DNA from: an uncultured Bacteroidales bacterium
GTDB taxonomy: Bacteria; Bacteroidota; Bacteroidia; Bacteroidales; Muribaculaceae
Direction: 5' to 3'
DNA: 64,000 nucleotides
Assembly (NCBI GenBank): GCA_902786725.1
Contig: CADADP010000006.1
Coordinates: forward strand, 23,358-87,357
Shown here: one piece after another, positions 8,124 through 18,507 of the stretch
How positions within the stretch are numbered: the stretch's first letter is position 1
Layout: every line of letters begins with the position of its first letter
Position numbers and translations under genes: made by a program
The notes under the pieces: model-generated
What the model was told of the DNA's origin: nothing
The model's database searches: none
What the model saw: the letters and a program-made list of their open reading frames with translations, nothing else

Positions 8124-9404
8124 ATGACCAACAGTTATCAAAAGCCACCTACCCGATTTTTCACCGATATCACGTTCACGCCTCCCGAGGTGGTGAAGTT
8201 GAACAACGGCATAAAGTTGCAAATAATCGGAGACGGAGAAGATGAGGTTAACAAGCTCGCAGTGTATTTCCCCGGTGGAAGCTACGAGGAGTCGGTGCCG
8301 CTATTATCGGGAATTTCTGTCACTGCTTTATTCGAGGGGAACGACCGCAACTCGGCTGCTGAAATAGCAGAAGCGCTTGACTTCTGTGGGGCTACTCGGC
8401 AGAGTTCCATCCATGACCATCACACAAGTGTGACACTGTCATCGCTCAATTACAATTTCGCGCAAACGTGCGAGCTTTTTTACCGCTGCACTTGCCACCC
8501 GACTTTTCCACAAAGTGGAATTGAGATAATAACCAAGCGACTGGCAAGCCAATGCAGAACCATGCTGCAAGAAGTGAGTTCGCTGGCCGATAACGAAATG
8601 TCACGACTCTATTACGGCAAGGGGCATCCACTGGCGCGTATTCCCACACCAAGCGGTATCGAGAGCATCACACACGAGGACATTGCCACTCACCATAGTT
8701 TGTTCCACTATCCTGATGAATGCCGAATCATTATCTCGGGCCACATAACCGACAAGGAACTTAAGATTCTTGACGAGACGTTCGGCCGGTGGCAAGTGAA
8801 CGGTGCGCACGGCTCCATACTGCCCGATGCCGAGCCCACGCCGGCAATAGGAAAAACAAGCATCGTCACTAAAAAAGACGCGGTACAGAATGCCATCAAA
8901 CTAAGAATTCCGGCCATTCCTCGGACGCATCCACACTACATCCCCCTTCGCACATTGACGATAGCGCTTGGCGGTTATTTCGGGAGCAGACTCATGAAAA
9001 ATATCCGCGAAAAGAAAGGGCTCACCTACGGCATCTCGGCTTCACTCTCCGGACGACGAAGCGAGGGACATATCAACATTGAGACTGAATGTGATGCCAC
9101 TTACACCGCACAGGTAATAGATGAGATAAAATACGAGATGGAGAGGTTGCGCAACAGCCCCATTAGGCATGATGAATTGCAGAAAGTGAAACAATTCGTT
9201 ATAAGTTCGCTCACGCGCGTGCTGGACACACCCACAGCCCGTGCCGACTACGCCAGCACAGATTTCCTCTATGGCACCGGTGCCGACTACTTCAACCGTC
9301 AAGTGAAAGTAATCAGCGATATCACGCCCGACACACTGCAAGAAATGGCTCAGTTATATCTGTCACCGGACAATATGCTCTGCGTAATTGCCGGAAACAT
9401 GTAG
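8124..9404 (+). CDS. M16 (insulinase) family protein lacking the zinc motif
   Basis: The 426-aa protein has two M16 domains (about 15-225 and 225-426) with the C-terminal signature RLMKNIREKKGLTYGISASL, which in active pairs contributes the Arg-Tyr that bind substrate. Where active members carry H-x-x-E-H, this protein reads SGISVTALFEGNDRNS, so the zinc ligands are missing. The family includes such non-catalytic subunits that pair with an active partner. No partner is adjacent. There is no signal peptide. The family call is firm; lack of proteolytic activity is inference from the missing motif. Confidence 0.88.
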   Translation: MTNSYQKPPTRFFTDITFTPPEVVKLNNGIKLQIIGDGEDEVNKLAVYFPGGSYEESVPLLSGISVTALFEGNDRNSAAEIAEALDFCGATRQSSIHDHHTSVTLSSLNYNFAQTCELFYRCTCHPTFPQSGIEIITKRLASQCRTMLQEVSSLADNEMSRLYYGKGHPLARIPTPSGIESITHEDIATHHSLFHYPDECRIIISGHITDKELKILDETFGRWQVNGAHGSILPDAEPTPAIGKTSIVTKKDAVQNAIKLRIPAIPRTHPHYIPLRTLTIALGGYFGSRLMKNIREKKGLTYGISASLSGRRSEGHINIETECDATYTAQVIDEIKYEMERLRNSPIRHDELQKVKQFVISSLTRVLDTPTARADYASTDFLYGTGADYFNRQVKVISDITPDTLQEMAQLYLSPDNMLCVIAGNM

Positions 9405-9448
9405 CGGAATACGAAGGCAAGATTATGCGCCAACTGTAAGCTCTCGCA

Positions 9449-10696
9449 TTACTCGTAGCGCAACGTGGTGGTGGGCTTTATGGTGGAAATTATATGCGAC
9501 GGCGCTATTAGCGACACATAAGACACTACTATCACAGCCACATTCAGCGCCGCTATAGCCCACAGATTGATACTTATAGGAACCCACGGCATATAGTAAG
9601 CCTCGGGGTTAAGCCGTATCACATGGAAATGCTGCTGAACCAAGGCCAAGCCTATTCCGAGCGCATTTCCTATCAAAAGCGCCCTGATAATGAGTTTGCC
9701 GGTCAGCAACAAAAAAATGCGCCTTACCGAAGCATTAGTAGCTCCTTGAGCCTTTATAACCCCAATAAACTTAATGCGCTCAAGAATTATCATCAGTAAT
9801 GCAGCTACCAGTGTGAACATAGCCACTATTATCATTAGCGTAAGGATTATTACCACATTCATATCGAGCATTCCCAACCAAGAGAAAAACGATGTGTTGT
9901 AACTGTGTGTGTCGGCAACATTATACATAGCCGACACATCTTCCTTGTAGGCCGCAGTGGCCAGCAGGGAATATAGTTGCAGAGCATCTTGGTGCAGGTG
10001 ATTAAGGTTACGCATGTTTACCGCCAGATAATTGCCGGTGTCGCGATTCCACTCGTTCACACCCTGCAACAATGAGATGTCGCACAAGATAATATTATCA
10101 TCGAAAGCATCGAAGTCGGTGCTGAAAATTCCCACCACAACGGGACGGCGCACTTTCACTTTCTCGCCAATAAAATACGCGAACAGTTTATCGCCAATCG
10201 CCACCCCCAGTTCACTTGCCACTGTTTTAGAGATAATCACTTCTTGAGCGGCATTAGCGGCCGGTACTCGCCCCTGTAGCAAATGAGCCGTAAGATAAGT
10301 CCAATCATATCCCGAGTCGGCGCCCCTTAAAATCACGCCCTTGAATTCATTATCGGTCTTGAGCACAGCCGATTTCTCTGCCACCAGTGAGAAATTCCTT
10401 ATTTTCTCCGAAAACACAGAGTCGGACCGAATCACATTGGAAATTTCGGCATAATTCACAGTATTATAGAGTTTGGGGTCATCTCCCATATATGCGTCCG
10501 ACACCTTGATATGGGCATCCAGATTATAGATTTTGCCGGTGATTTCATTCTTGAATCCTGTAACAATAACGATGGAGAATATCATCACCACAACCGATAG
10601 CACAATGCCGGCAAGGGCAATGCCGAGGCTTGGGGACCCCGAGCCACCTCCCTCGCTTAAGCGAAGGCGCTTTGCTATGAACCATTCCCATTTCAT
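9449..10696 (-). CDS. FtsX-like permease, LolC/LolE type
   Basis: A 415-aa inner-membrane protein with the MacB/FtsX plan: one membrane helix near residues 22-47, a large periplasmic domain (about 50-270), and three helices in the C-terminal third. LolC/E proteins extract lipoproteins for transport to the outer membrane with the ATPase LolD, which is not nearby. The start MKWEWFIAKRL was chosen over an ATG 57 bases upstream because the extra residues are not family-like. It is convergent with the M16 gene with 44 bases between, and divergent from the next gene. Confidence 0.88.
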   Translation of the reverse strand: MKWEWFIAKRLRLSEGGGSGSPSLGIALAGIVLSVVVMIFSIVIVTGFKNEITGKIYNLDAHIKVSDAYMGDDPKLYNTVNYAEISNVIRSDSVFSEKIRNFSLVAEKSAVLKTDNEFKGVILRGADSGYDWTYLTAHLLQGRVPAANAAQEVIISKTVASELGVAIGDKLFAYFIGEKVKVRRPVVVGIFSTDFDAFDDNIILCDISLLQGVNEWNRDTGNYLAVNMRNLNHLHQDALQLYSLLATAAYKEDVSAMYNVADTHSYNTSFFSWLGMLDMNVVIILTLMIIVAMFTLVAALLMIILERIKFIGVIKAQGATNASVRRIFLLLTGKLIIRALLIGNALGIGLALVQQHFHVIRLNPEAYYMPWVPISINLWAIAALNVAVIVVSYVSLIAPSHIISTIKPTTTLRYE

Positions 10697-10843
10697 CGGC
10701 AAACACCGCATTTCGGGTACAAAAATAAGAATTAAATTTGGCATTTCGCTCACCTTGCACTAATTTTGGATAAATTAGGCTACACACAAGCACAAAAAAA
10801 CGAAAAACTTCGTTTCTCATTTTTTTATGCGCTCGGTTTGCAT

Positions 10844-10851
10844 TAATTTTG
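10844..10851 (+). promoter_or_regulatory. -7 promoter box
   Basis: TAATTTTG before the Yip1-like gene. It overlaps an upstream in-frame TTG, supporting the ATG at 10870 as start. Confidence 0.5.
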
Positions 10852-10869
10852 CACAATAATCCGAAACAT

Positions 10870-11433
10870 ATGAGTATTCTAAGAAACATATTACTGGTTA
10901 TCGTGGCTCCAAAAATGGGTTGGGAAGAAGTGAATCGCTCCAGCTTTCCCACACAGGACCTTCTGTCCAAGGCCTTTTATCCATTACTGGCCGTGCTTGC
11001 GATTACCGAATTCACGCCCATGATATTCGACTCCACTCGTTCGCTGTCGATATCGCTTATGCTTGCCATAACATCGTTCGCGAGCTATTTCATCACGCTG
11101 TATCTAACCAGTTATCTGCTCGACGGGTTCTACCCTGAGTTAAATCCCACTCACAGCATTAACTCGCGCCATAACGATTTCATAATCTATAGCATCATCT
11201 ATCTGGTGCTACTTAAAATCATCGACAACCTCTTGCCCACCCATTTCGCCCCACTCTACTTTCTTGTGGCATACGTGATTTTCATAATATATTGCGGTAC
11301 TGAATTTGTGGGCATAGAACAGACCGACAAGAACAAGGTGTCGAAATTCGTACTGTTAACATCGGTACTGATTATTTTCACGCCGGTGCTGATTCAAATT
11401 CTACTCAAGGGTATTTTCATCCACATCAATTAA
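10870..11433 (+). CDS. Yip1/DUF1282-like integral membrane protein
   Basis: A 187-aa protein with about five hydrophobic segments (for example around residues 33-48, 58-80, 112-130, 135-150 and 162-182) and the opening PKMGWEEVNRSS, common in Yip1-domain proteins of Bacteroidetes. Function is unknown; such proteins are generally small inner-membrane proteins without catalytic motifs. smpB follows after six bases, so they likely share a transcript. Confidence 0.75.
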   Translation: MSILRNILLVIVAPKMGWEEVNRSSFPTQDLLSKAFYPLLAVLAITEFTPMIFDSTRSLSISLMLAITSFASYFITLYLTSYLLDGFYPELNPTHSINSRHNDFIIYSIIYLVLLKIIDNLLPTHFAPLYFLVAYVIFIIYCGTEFVGIEQTDKNKVSKFVLLTSVLIIFTPVLIQILLKGIFIHIN

Positions 11434-11439
11434 GCATCA

Positions 11440-11889
11440 ATGTCAAGCAATATCAACATAAAAAATCGTCGCGCCACATTCGATTACGAAATAATCGAAA
11501 CTTTTACTGCCGGCATGGTTCTCACCGGGACCGAGATTAAGTCGATAAGACTGGGCAAGGCGTCACTATCCGACACATTCTGCATGGTAGAGAACCGGGA
11601 ACTGTGGCTCAAGAACATGTATATCGCCGAGTACTCATTCGGCTCATATAATAACCACCAGACCAACCGCGACCGGAAGCTATTGCTTAACCGCAAGGAA
11701 ATCACCAAGATTGCCAAGGCCGCCTCTCAACCCGGCTTCTCTGTGATACCGCTTCGACTGTTTCTTAACGAGCGTGGCTTGGCCAAAATTGTCATATCCA
11801 TCGCTCGCGGTAAGAAGCAATACGATAAGCGCCAGTCGATTAAGGAGCGCGAAGACAAGCGCAACATGAGTCGCATGATGAAAAAATAA
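11440..11889 (+). CDS. smpB: SsrA-binding protein SmpB
   Basis: Binds tmRNA and brings it to stalled ribosomes in trans-translation. The 149-aa length is normal. It has the beta-barrel opening [21 protein letters not shown], the block [19 protein letters not shown], and the basic C-terminal tail rich in Arg and Lys that enters the decoding centre. Part of a plus-strand cluster with a lipoprotein gene four bases later. Very sure. Confidence 0.96.
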   Translation: MSSNINIKNRRATFDYEIIETFTAGMVLTGTEIKSIRLGKASLSDTFCMVENRELWLKNMYIAEYSFGSYNNHQTNRDRKLLLNRKEITKIAKAASQPGFSVIPLRLFLNERGLAKIVISIARGKKQYDKRQSIKEREDKRNMSRMMKK

Positions 11890-11893
11890 CTGA

Positions 11894-12865
11894 ATGAAGC
11901 CAGCCTATAATAAACATAAAAATCCGGCAAGGAAGACCCCTCTTCTGTCATACCTGATTTGCTCATTTATGGCCGTAGTGCTGTGCGGTTGCTTCACCGG
12001 TGTGGAAAACACCAAGAAGATAACCGAGAAGGACGTGCGCCGCGCAATTGAGCAAGCCGAGAAGTCGGCCACGCGTTCGTCACTCGTTGGCTACAGCGAT
12101 TCATTGCCATCGTGGCAAGTGGGCAAGCAGTTCCGAGTCACCGACAATCACATCAGGCTCATATTCGCGCCGTCACCGACCTACAACACCGACACCCTGC
12201 ACCTGGCCGGGCACAATCTCAGTTACATGGGCTATGACACCGGTAGCATCCTCGACAACCGCGCCACCGTGAACATAAAACTAACCGATGGCCACAATGT
12301 TTACGTCTTCAACACCGGCAAGACCGCCGAAGAGTTCTCGTCGTCGTGGAGCATTCCATTTATGGTCAACATTGACGAAGTGGCTCATTATGCCAAGCAA
12401 CTCAACGGCAGAAAAGCCTACATAAAAACCTCTATTTGGTACAATCCCGTAACCGAAGAGATGACAGCAGGTCGCAAATTTATCTCTGTAAAAATAGATA
12501 GTGTACTTCCAGGCAACAAAGTGTTTCCGCTCAAGGTGCTATTCACAGCAGACGATGACCATCGGCAAGCCATGGTGTGGATGGCCGGCAACAACTCGCT
12601 GATGCAGGGACGCGACTTCGACTCGCTATTTTCGCTCAGCGACATAAAGAACCAGTACCCCACCATTTCGGGCCAAACTTGGCAACACATAATCCGAGGT
12701 ACCGTTGTTGAAGGTATGACTAAAGAAGAATGCCGCCTGGCTCTGGGCAACGCCAAGAGAACCGAATCGCGCCCCACCTATGACGGGCTACGCGAATACT
12801 GGTACTACGACGGCGGCACATACCTGATTTTCATTGATGGATTGCTACACACTTATCGAAAATAA
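11894..12865 (+). CDS. Hypothetical lipoprotein, 323 aa
   Basis: The signal peptide has a basic N-terminus, a hydrophobic stretch and the lipobox L-C-G-C with Cys33 as the lipid site, so it should be membrane-anchored outside the cytoplasm. The mature part is beta-rich. A C-terminal segment (about 275-323), with GTVVEGMTKEECRLALG and a tryptophan/tyrosine-rich end, resembles the SmpA/BamE-like small domain that occurs at the end of many lipoproteins; this is a weak similarity by eye. Start is 4 bases after smpB. Function unknown. Confidence 0.75.
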   Translation: MKPAYNKHKNPARKTPLLSYLICSFMAVVLCGCFTGVENTKKITEKDVRRAIEQAEKSATRSSLVGYSDSLPSWQVGKQFRVTDNHIRLIFAPSPTYNTDTLHLAGHNLSYMGYDTGSILDNRATVNIKLTDGHNVYVFNTGKTAEEFSSSWSIPFMVNIDEVAHYAKQLNGRKAYIKTSIWYNPVTEEMTAGRKFISVKIDSVLPGNKVFPLKVLFTADDDHRQAMVWMAGNNSLMQGRDFDSLFSLSDIKNQYPTISGQTWQHIIRGTVVEGMTKEECRLALGNAKRTESRPTYDGLREYWYYDGGTYLIFIDGLLHTYRK

Positions 12866-12874
12866 TAATAGACT

Positions 12875-13642
12875 ATGCTTGAGATAGAATTTTTAGGGAC
12901 AGGGACATCGACAGGCGTGCCGCAACTGCTATGCGGATGTGATGTGTGCCGGTCACAAGACGCCCACGACAAGCGGCTACGTTGCTCTGCCATAGTGAGA
13001 TACTGTGGCAAGAATATTCTGATTGACTGCGGCCCGGATTTCAGGTCCCAAATGCTCAGAGCAAGCGACAAAAGCCTTGACGCGCTCATAATCACCCACA
13101 TTCACTACGACCACGTGGGTGGAATCGATGACTTGCGCGCTTACTGCGCCGGCCGTGAGTTTCCGGTCTATGCACAGGCCGACGTGATTGATGGGCTAAG
13201 ACAACGACTACCCTACTGCTTCGCCGAGCATCCCTATCCTGGGGTACCTCGGCTCTCCTTCAGCGAGATAAAGGCAAATGTTCCTTTCAGCATTGGCGAC
13301 GTGGAAATCACGCCTATACCGGTGATGCACTACAAATTACCCATTCTGGGTTTCCGCATCGGGCCACTGGCCTATATTACCGATGCTAAAACAATCGACA
13401 CTGAGCAACTGGGCACGCTAAAAGGCATCCCTCTGCTTGTAATTAATTCACTACGGATTGAGCCTCACATGTCGCATTACTGCCTAAGAGAAACACTAGA
13501 TGTGATTGACCAAATAAAACCACAGCGCGCCCTACTCACACACATGAGTCATGAGATGGGACTGCACGCTCAAGTGAACCGGATGTTGCCACCGGGAGTG
13601 GAACTGGCCCATGACACACTCACTGTTAGCATTGAAGATTGA
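12875..13642 (+). CDS. Metallo-beta-lactamase-fold hydrolase, PhnP-like
   Basis: A 255-aa enzyme with the metal-binding motif THIHYDHVGG at residues 73-82 and a zinc-structural cysteine set CGCDVC near residues 21-26, as seen in PhnP-type phosphodiesterases. Further metal ligands fit IPVMHY near 150 and the SHY near 198. PhnP acts on cyclic ribose phosphates, but this branch in Bacteroidetes has no proven substrate. It sits nine bases after the lipoprotein gene and 42 bases before lepA. Confidence 0.88.
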   Translation: MLEIEFLGTGTSTGVPQLLCGCDVCRSQDAHDKRLRCSAIVRYCGKNILIDCGPDFRSQMLRASDKSLDALIITHIHYDHVGGIDDLRAYCAGREFPVYAQADVIDGLRQRLPYCFAEHPYPGVPRLSFSEIKANVPFSIGDVEITPIPVMHYKLPILGFRIGPLAYITDAKTIDTEQLGTLKGIPLLVINSLRIEPHMSHYCLRETLDVIDQIKPQRALLTHMSHEMGLHAQVNRMLPPGVELAHDTLTVSIED

Positions 13643-13684
13643 CAAAGATTTTGTAACTTTGTAATCTCAAAACGATATTAGAAA

Positions 13685-15472
13685 ATGAAAAATATTAGGA
13701 ATTTCTGCATAATAGCACATATCGACCACGGCAAGAGCACGCTTGCCGACCGCTTGCTTGAGTACACCAAAACTGTGGGCGACAAGGAAATGCAGAACCA
13801 GGTGCTGGACGATATGGACCTGGAACGCGAACGTGGCATCACCATTAAGAGCCATGCTATCCAGATGGACTTTGCACATGGCGGTGAGCACTTTACGCTC
13901 AACTTAATTGACACTCCGGGACACGTGGACTTTTCATACGAAGTGTCGCGCTCCATCGCAGCATGCGAGGGCGCGCTACTCGTGGTTGACGCCACTCAGG
14001 GAGTTCAGGCACAGACTATTTCCAATCTGTATATGGCCATCGAGAACAGTCTGGAAATAATTCCTGTTATCAACAAGATTGATATGGACAGTGCCCACCC
14101 CGACGAAGTGGAAGATGAGATAGTGGAGTTGCTGGGCTGCGACCCAAGCGACATTATCCGCGCCAGCGCAAGAACCGGAGAAGGAATACCTCAGATTCTG
14201 GAAGCCATAGTAGCTCGCATTCCCGCGCCCAAAGGCAATCCCGATGCGCCACTGCAGGCACTAATATTCGACTCGGTATTTAATCCGTTCCGAGGCATTA
14301 TAGTGTATTTCAAGATTATCAACGGCCGAATTCATAAGGGCGAACTGGTTAAGTTTGTCAATACCGGCAAAGAATACAACGCCGACGAAGTGGGTGTGCT
14401 GAAACTGAAGCTTGCCCCACGCGACGAGTTGCAAGCGGGCAACGTTGGATACATCATATCTGGTATCAAAAATTCCACCGAGGTGCGCGTAGGCGACACC
14501 ATCACCCAGGTGGAAACACCGTGTGATAAAGCCATCGAAGGTTTTCAGGAAGTGAAACCCATGGTGTTTGCCGGTGTTTATCCCATCGACCCCGAAGACT
14601 TCGAGAACCTGCGATCTTCGCTGGAGAAACTCCAACTCAACGATGCCGCGCTAACGTTCACTCCCGAATCGTCGGTGGCTCTGGGCTTTGGTTTCCGATG
14701 CGGATTCTTGGGGTTGCTCCACATGGAGATAGTTCAGGAGCGACTTAGCCGTGAATTCAACATGGAGGTAATAACCACCGTGCCCAACGTGTCGTATAAA
14801 GTGTTCGACAAAAAAGGCAATATGGCCGAGGTGCACAACCCCGCCGGCCTGCCCGACCCCACTCTGATTGAACACATCGAGGAGCCGTATATCCACGCCT
14901 CCATTATCACCCTTGCCGACTTCATGGGCCCCATAATAACGCTATGCCTGAGCAAACGTGGTGTACTCACCAAGCAAGAATACATATCGGGCAACCGCAT
15001 GGAACTGTCGTTCGACCTTCCGCTTGGCGAGATTGTGATTGATTTCTACGACAAGCTCAAGAGCATCAGTAAAGGGTACGCATCGTTCGACTACTATATC
15101 AGTTCCTACCGCGAGTCAAAACTGATAAAGCTCGACATTCTGCTTAACGGCCAGCCTGTGGACGCGCTCAGCTCGCTCACACACGTGGATAACGCCGTGA
15201 CATTGGGCCGACGCATGTGCGAGAAGCTGAAAGAACTGATTCCGCGTCAGCAGTACGATATTGCCGTGCAGGCCGCCATTGGCTCCAAGATTGTGGCTCG
15301 CGAGACCATAAAGCAGGTGCGCAAAGACGTTACGGCCAAGTGCTATGGAGGTGACGTGAGCCGCAAGCGCAAACTGCTTGAGAAGCAGAAAGCCGGAAAG
15401 AAACGTATGAAACAAATAGGTAGCGTGCAGGTGCCGCAGAAAGCGTTCCTTGCCGTACTGAAACTCGATTAA
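13685..15472 (+). CDS. lepA: Elongation factor 4 (LepA)
   Basis: Ribosome-associated GTPase that back-translocates or helps assembly of stalled ribosomes. The 595-aa length is normal. G1 is AHIDHGKS near residues 11-18, G3 is DTPGHVDF, and G4 is NKID. The LepA-specific C-terminal domain is intact, ending in [10 protein letters not shown]. It is followed 15 bases later by a thioesterase. Very sure. Confidence 0.97.
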   Translation: MKNIRNFCIIAHIDHGKSTLADRLLEYTKTVGDKEMQNQVLDDMDLERERGITIKSHAIQMDFAHGGEHFTLNLIDTPGHVDFSYEVSRSIAACEGALLVVDATQGVQAQTISNLYMAIENSLEIIPVINKIDMDSAHPDEVEDEIVELLGCDPSDIIRASARTGEGIPQILEAIVARIPAPKGNPDAPLQALIFDSVFNPFRGIIVYFKIINGRIHKGELVKFVNTGKEYNADEVGVLKLKLAPRDELQAGNVGYIISGIKNSTEVRVGDTITQVETPCDKAIEGFQEVKPMVFAGVYPIDPEDFENLRSSLEKLQLNDAALTFTPESSVALGFGFRCGFLGLLHMEIVQERLSREFNMEVITTVPNVSYKVFDKKGNMAEVHNPAGLPDPTLIEHIEEPYIHASIITLADFMGPIITLCLSKRGVLTKQEYISGNRMELSFDLPLGEIVIDFYDKLKSISKGYASFDYYISSYRESKLIKLDILLNGQPVDALSSLTHVDNAVTLGRRMCEKLKELIPRQQYDIAVQAAIGSKIVARETIKQVRKDVTAKCYGGDVSRKRKLLEKQKAGKKRMKQIGSVQVPQKAFLAVLKLD

Positions 15473-15487
15473 ACACACGTCACACTA

Positions 15488-15901
15488 ATGACCGAAGACA
15501 ACAAATATCATTTTACAATAGAGATTGGCGTTCGCGACTACGAGCTGGACAGCGAAGGCATTGTCAACAACGCTGTGTATCAGCACTATCTGGAACACGC
15601 ACGACATCAATTTCTGTGCAAGGTGGGCTATTCTTTCGCTCAAATGGAAGCCGAAGGCCTCACACCCGTAGTGAGCCGCGTGGAAATCAACTACAAGTCG
15701 TCGCTCCGTAGTGGTGACGTGGCTGTGTGCCGCCTGTGGATTGAGCGCAAGGGCATACGGTTCGTGTTCCACCAAGACATCTACAACAAGGCCACAGGCG
15801 CACTGGCCGTTCAAGCCATAGTCACGTCGGTAGTGGTGAAAAACGGGTGGCCCACACGTGGCGAGCAACTTGCCGAGTTCTTTAAGGATTACCTGTCTTG
15901 A
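15488..15901 (+). CDS. Acyl-CoA thioesterase, 4HBT/YbgC-like
   Basis: A 137-aa hot-dog-fold protein. The family signature is visible near residues 14-38, with V-R-D-Y-E-L-D-S-E-G-I-V-N-N-A-V-Y and LEHAR; Asp21 is at the position of the catalytic aspartate of 4-hydroxybenzoyl-CoA thioesterases. It should hydrolyse an acyl-CoA; chain preference is unknown. It lies between lepA and dprA in one direction, with dprA following almost directly. Confidence 0.88.
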   Translation: MTEDNKYHFTIEIGVRDYELDSEGIVNNAVYQHYLEHARHQFLCKVGYSFAQMEAEGLTPVVSRVEINYKSSLRSGDVAVCRLWIERKGIRFVFHQDIYNKATGALAVQAIVTSVVVKNGWPTRGEQLAEFFKDYLS

Positions 15902-15936
15902 GCAAAGCGTTATCCGATTCATATTTCATCAGCCAC

Positions 15937-17049
15937 ATGGACACCACTCAGCTCACATATCGCATCGCATTCGCCTCGATTCGCGGCATGGGATATGAGC
16001 TTGCCGAGAAATTGCTGGATGTGGTGGGGAGCGAGCAGAATTTCTTTGAGTTGAGCGAAGACAAGCTTCGCGCTATCACCGGTAGCCGAAGTCGCATCTA
16101 CAGCAGCTCGTACCGCAACGAGCATCTGGCTAAAGCGCAGCGGGAGATTAATTTCATTAACGATAACAATGTCCGCGCCATCTATTTTACCGACGACGAC
16201 TACCCCAAGCGGCTTACCAATGCGCCAGATTCGCCCATTTTGCTCTATGCATGCGGCCCATGCGACCTTAATTCGGCTCACATCATCAGCATGGTGGGGA
16301 CTCGCCACGCCACAGCGCAAGGCATCAGGTTCTGTGAGACACTAATTAGCGAATTTGCGCAGCAACTGCCGGGGACTGTGGTAGTTAGCGGTCTGGCTTA
16401 CGGCATCGACATCGCTTCGCACCGAGCCGCCATTAAACACAATTTGCCCACGGTGGCGGTGATGGCACGCGGGCTTAACAAAATCTACCCCGACGCGCAT
16501 CGTACCGACGCCGCCAATATTGTGCGCCATGGGGGCGCAATAGTTACCGACTATATGAGTCAAGACGCGATGCATAAGGGGAACTTCCTTGCGCGAAACC
16601 GCATTATCGCGGCTCTTGCCGACTGCACCGTGGTGGTGGAATCGGCACTTAACGGAGGTGCGCTGGTCACCGCTCGTTTGGCCGCGAGTTACGACCGCGA
16701 TGTGTTTGCCGTGCCGGGCAAACCCGGAGATGAATACTCACGCGGGTGCAACCGACTTATTCAGAACAATCAAGCCATGCTTATCACTTGTGCCGACGAC
16801 ATCATTAAGGCGATGAACTGGGAGTGTCACAAACCTGCCGCAATACCGCGAGAGATGGAACTGTTCCCATCCTTGTCGCCCGAAGAGAAAGCCGTGGTGG
16901 ATTACCTCAAGACGAATGGCGAGTCACACATCAACGTCATAGCGCAAGCGCTGCAGGCACCGGTTTACCGCATTATGAGCACTCTGGTGGACTTGGATTG
17001 CAGAGGGCTTGTCGTGGCATCCCCCGGTAGCCGATACTCACTTCCGTAG
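15937..17049 (+). CDS. dprA: DNA-processing protein DprA
   Basis: Loads RecA onto incoming single-stranded DNA during natural transformation. The Rossmann-like core holds SMVGTRHAT, VVSGLAYGIDIASHRAA and NGGALVTARLAASY; a small N-terminal helical domain precedes it and a winged-helix-like C-terminal domain (about 300-370) follows. An in-frame TTG at 15898 would extend it by 13 residues and overlap the previous stop, but the ATG giving MDTTQLTYRIAF is the more ordinary start, giving 370 aa. Last gene of its run. Confidence 0.94.
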   Translation: MDTTQLTYRIAFASIRGMGYELAEKLLDVVGSEQNFFELSEDKLRAITGSRSRIYSSSYRNEHLAKAQREINFINDNNVRAIYFTDDDYPKRLTNAPDSPILLYACGPCDLNSAHIISMVGTRHATAQGIRFCETLISEFAQQLPGTVVVSGLAYGIDIASHRAAIKHNLPTVAVMARGLNKIYPDAHRTDAANIVRHGGAIVTDYMSQDAMHKGNFLARNRIIAALADCTVVVESALNGGALVTARLAASYDRDVFAVPGKPGDEYSRGCNRLIQNNQAMLITCADDIIKAMNWECHKPAAIPREMELFPSLSPEEKAVVDYLKTNGESHINVIAQALQAPVYRIMSTLVDLDCRGLVVASPGSRYSLP

Positions 17050-17100
17050 GAACATATTTTGCTATCGCCGGCACAGCGTGTGCCCTGTTTATACTATCAA

Positions 17101-17138
17101 AGTTGCGGGGCCACCGCACCTTCGGCCACCCCGCAACT
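17101..17138. terminator. Bidirectional terminator between dprA and gdhA
   Basis: Arms AGTTGCGGGG and CCCCGCAACT pair perfectly over ten bases between two convergent genes. The inner part can extend by pairing GGCC with GGCC. The T run is poor on both sides, so strength is uncertain. Confidence 0.6.
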
Positions 17139-17166
17139 GTTATCAGTTCTCAATTTGTTACGCGTA

Positions 17167-18507
17167 TCAGATTATGCCTTGACCCATCATAGCGTGAGCC
17201 ACCTTCATAAATCCTGCGATATTGGCACCCTTCATGTAGTTCATGTAGCCATCAGGCTCCTTGCCATACTTGGTGCACTGCGCGTAAATGTCGTTCATGA
17301 TTTGGTGTAGCTTGTTATCCACCTCCTCCTCGCTCCAGTAGATATGCTGAGCGTTCTGAGTCATCTCCAATCCGGAAGTGGCCACGCCACCGGCGTTCAC
17401 GGCCTTGCCCGGAGCATAGACCATGCGGTTCTCGATAAAGAGGTCGATTGCCTCGGCCGTGCATCCCATGTTAGAAACCTCAGCCACCACTTTCACGCCG
17501 TTAGCCTTGAGCATCTGGGCATCGGCCAAAGTCACTTCGTTCTGCGTAGCACACGGCATGGCGATGTCCACCTTCTGCTCCCACGGCTTCTTGCCGGCGA
17601 AGAACTGAGCTCCCGGGAACTGCTCGGCATAAGGCGCGCACACGTCGTTCCCACTCGAGCGCAACTCCAGCAGATAGTCGATTTTCTCCTTGGTGTTGAT
17701 ACCGCTAGGGTCGTAGATATATCCATCGGGACCACTGATAGTCACTACTTTAGCACCAAGTTGCGTAGCCTTGGTTATTGCGCCCCAAGCCACATTCCCA
17801 AATCCTGAGACTGCCACCGTCTTGCCGGTGAAGTCGGTGCCGAGGTCCTTAAGGATATTCTGCACATAGTAGCAAGCGCCAAAGCCTGTGGCCTCGGGAC
17901 GAATCTTAGAGCCACCGAACTCCAGGCCCTTGCCGGTGAATGTTCCTGTGCACTCCTGTGAGAGCTTCTTGTACATACCGTACATATAGCCCACTTCACG
18001 GCCTCCTACGCCAATGTCGCCGGCAGGTACATCCTTGTCGGGGCCGACATTGCGCCACAGTTCCAGCATGAAAGCCTGGCAGAAACGCATAATCTCGGCA
18101 TCGCTCTTCCCGCGAGGGCTGAAGTCGGAACCGCCCTTACCACCGCCCATTGGCAGCGTAGTGAGCGCGTTCTTAAACGTCTGCTCAAATCCCAGGAACT
18201 TAAGAATCGACAAGTTAACCGAGGCGTGGAAGCGTACGCCGCCCTTGTACGGGCCAATGGCGTTGTTGAACTGCACACGGTAGCCCAAATTGGTCTGTAC
18301 CTCGCCGTTATCGTCAACCCAAGTTACGCGGAAAGTGTAGATGCGATCAGGCTCCACCATACGCTCTATAATCTTCGCTTTCTCAAACTCCGGATGTTTG
18401 TTATACTCGTCCTGCACAGTAAGCAGAACCTCACGCACTGCCTGCAAGTATTCGCTCTCGCCGGGGTGCTTTGCCTCAAGATTGGTTAAAATCTTCTCGA
18501 CATTCAT
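17167..18507 (-). CDS. gdhA: NADP-type glutamate dehydrogenase
   Basis: Interconverts 2-oxoglutarate plus ammonia and glutamate, the main ammonia-assimilation route in many Bacteroidetes. The 446-aa length is that of the hexameric NADP class. It has the glutamate-binding signature PMGGGKGGSDF near residue 125, PAGDIGVGGREVGYM, and the nucleotide-binding VSGFGNVAWGA. A -7 box lies upstream at 18572-18579. Convergent with dprA. Very sure of the family; coenzyme is by class. Confidence 0.96.
   Translation of the reverse strand: MNVEKILTNLEAKHPGESEYLQAVREVLLTVQDEYNKHPEFEKAKIIERMVEPDRIYTFRVTWVDDNGEVQTNLGYRVQFNNAIGPYKGGVRFHASVNLSILKFLGFEQTFKNALTTLPMGGGKGGSDFSPRGKSDAEIMRFCQAFMLELWRNVGPDKDVPAGDIGVGGREVGYMYGMYKKLSQECTGTFTGKGLEFGGSKIRPEATGFGACYYVQNILKDLGTDFTGKTVAVSGFGNVAWGAITKATQLGAKVVTISGPDGYIYDPSGINTKEKIDYLLELRSSGNDVCAPYAEQFPGAQFFAGKKPWEQKVDIAMPCATQNEVTLADAQMLKANGVKVVAEVSNMGCTAEAIDLFIENRMVYAPGKAVNAGGVATSGLEMTQNAQHIYWSEEEVDNKLHQIMNDIYAQCTKYGKEPDGYMNYMKGANIAGFMKVAHAMMGQGII

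Noticed and set aside
15898-15936. TTG start of dprA overlapping the thioesterase stop
   Set aside because: Possible, but the family begins close to the ATG at 15937.
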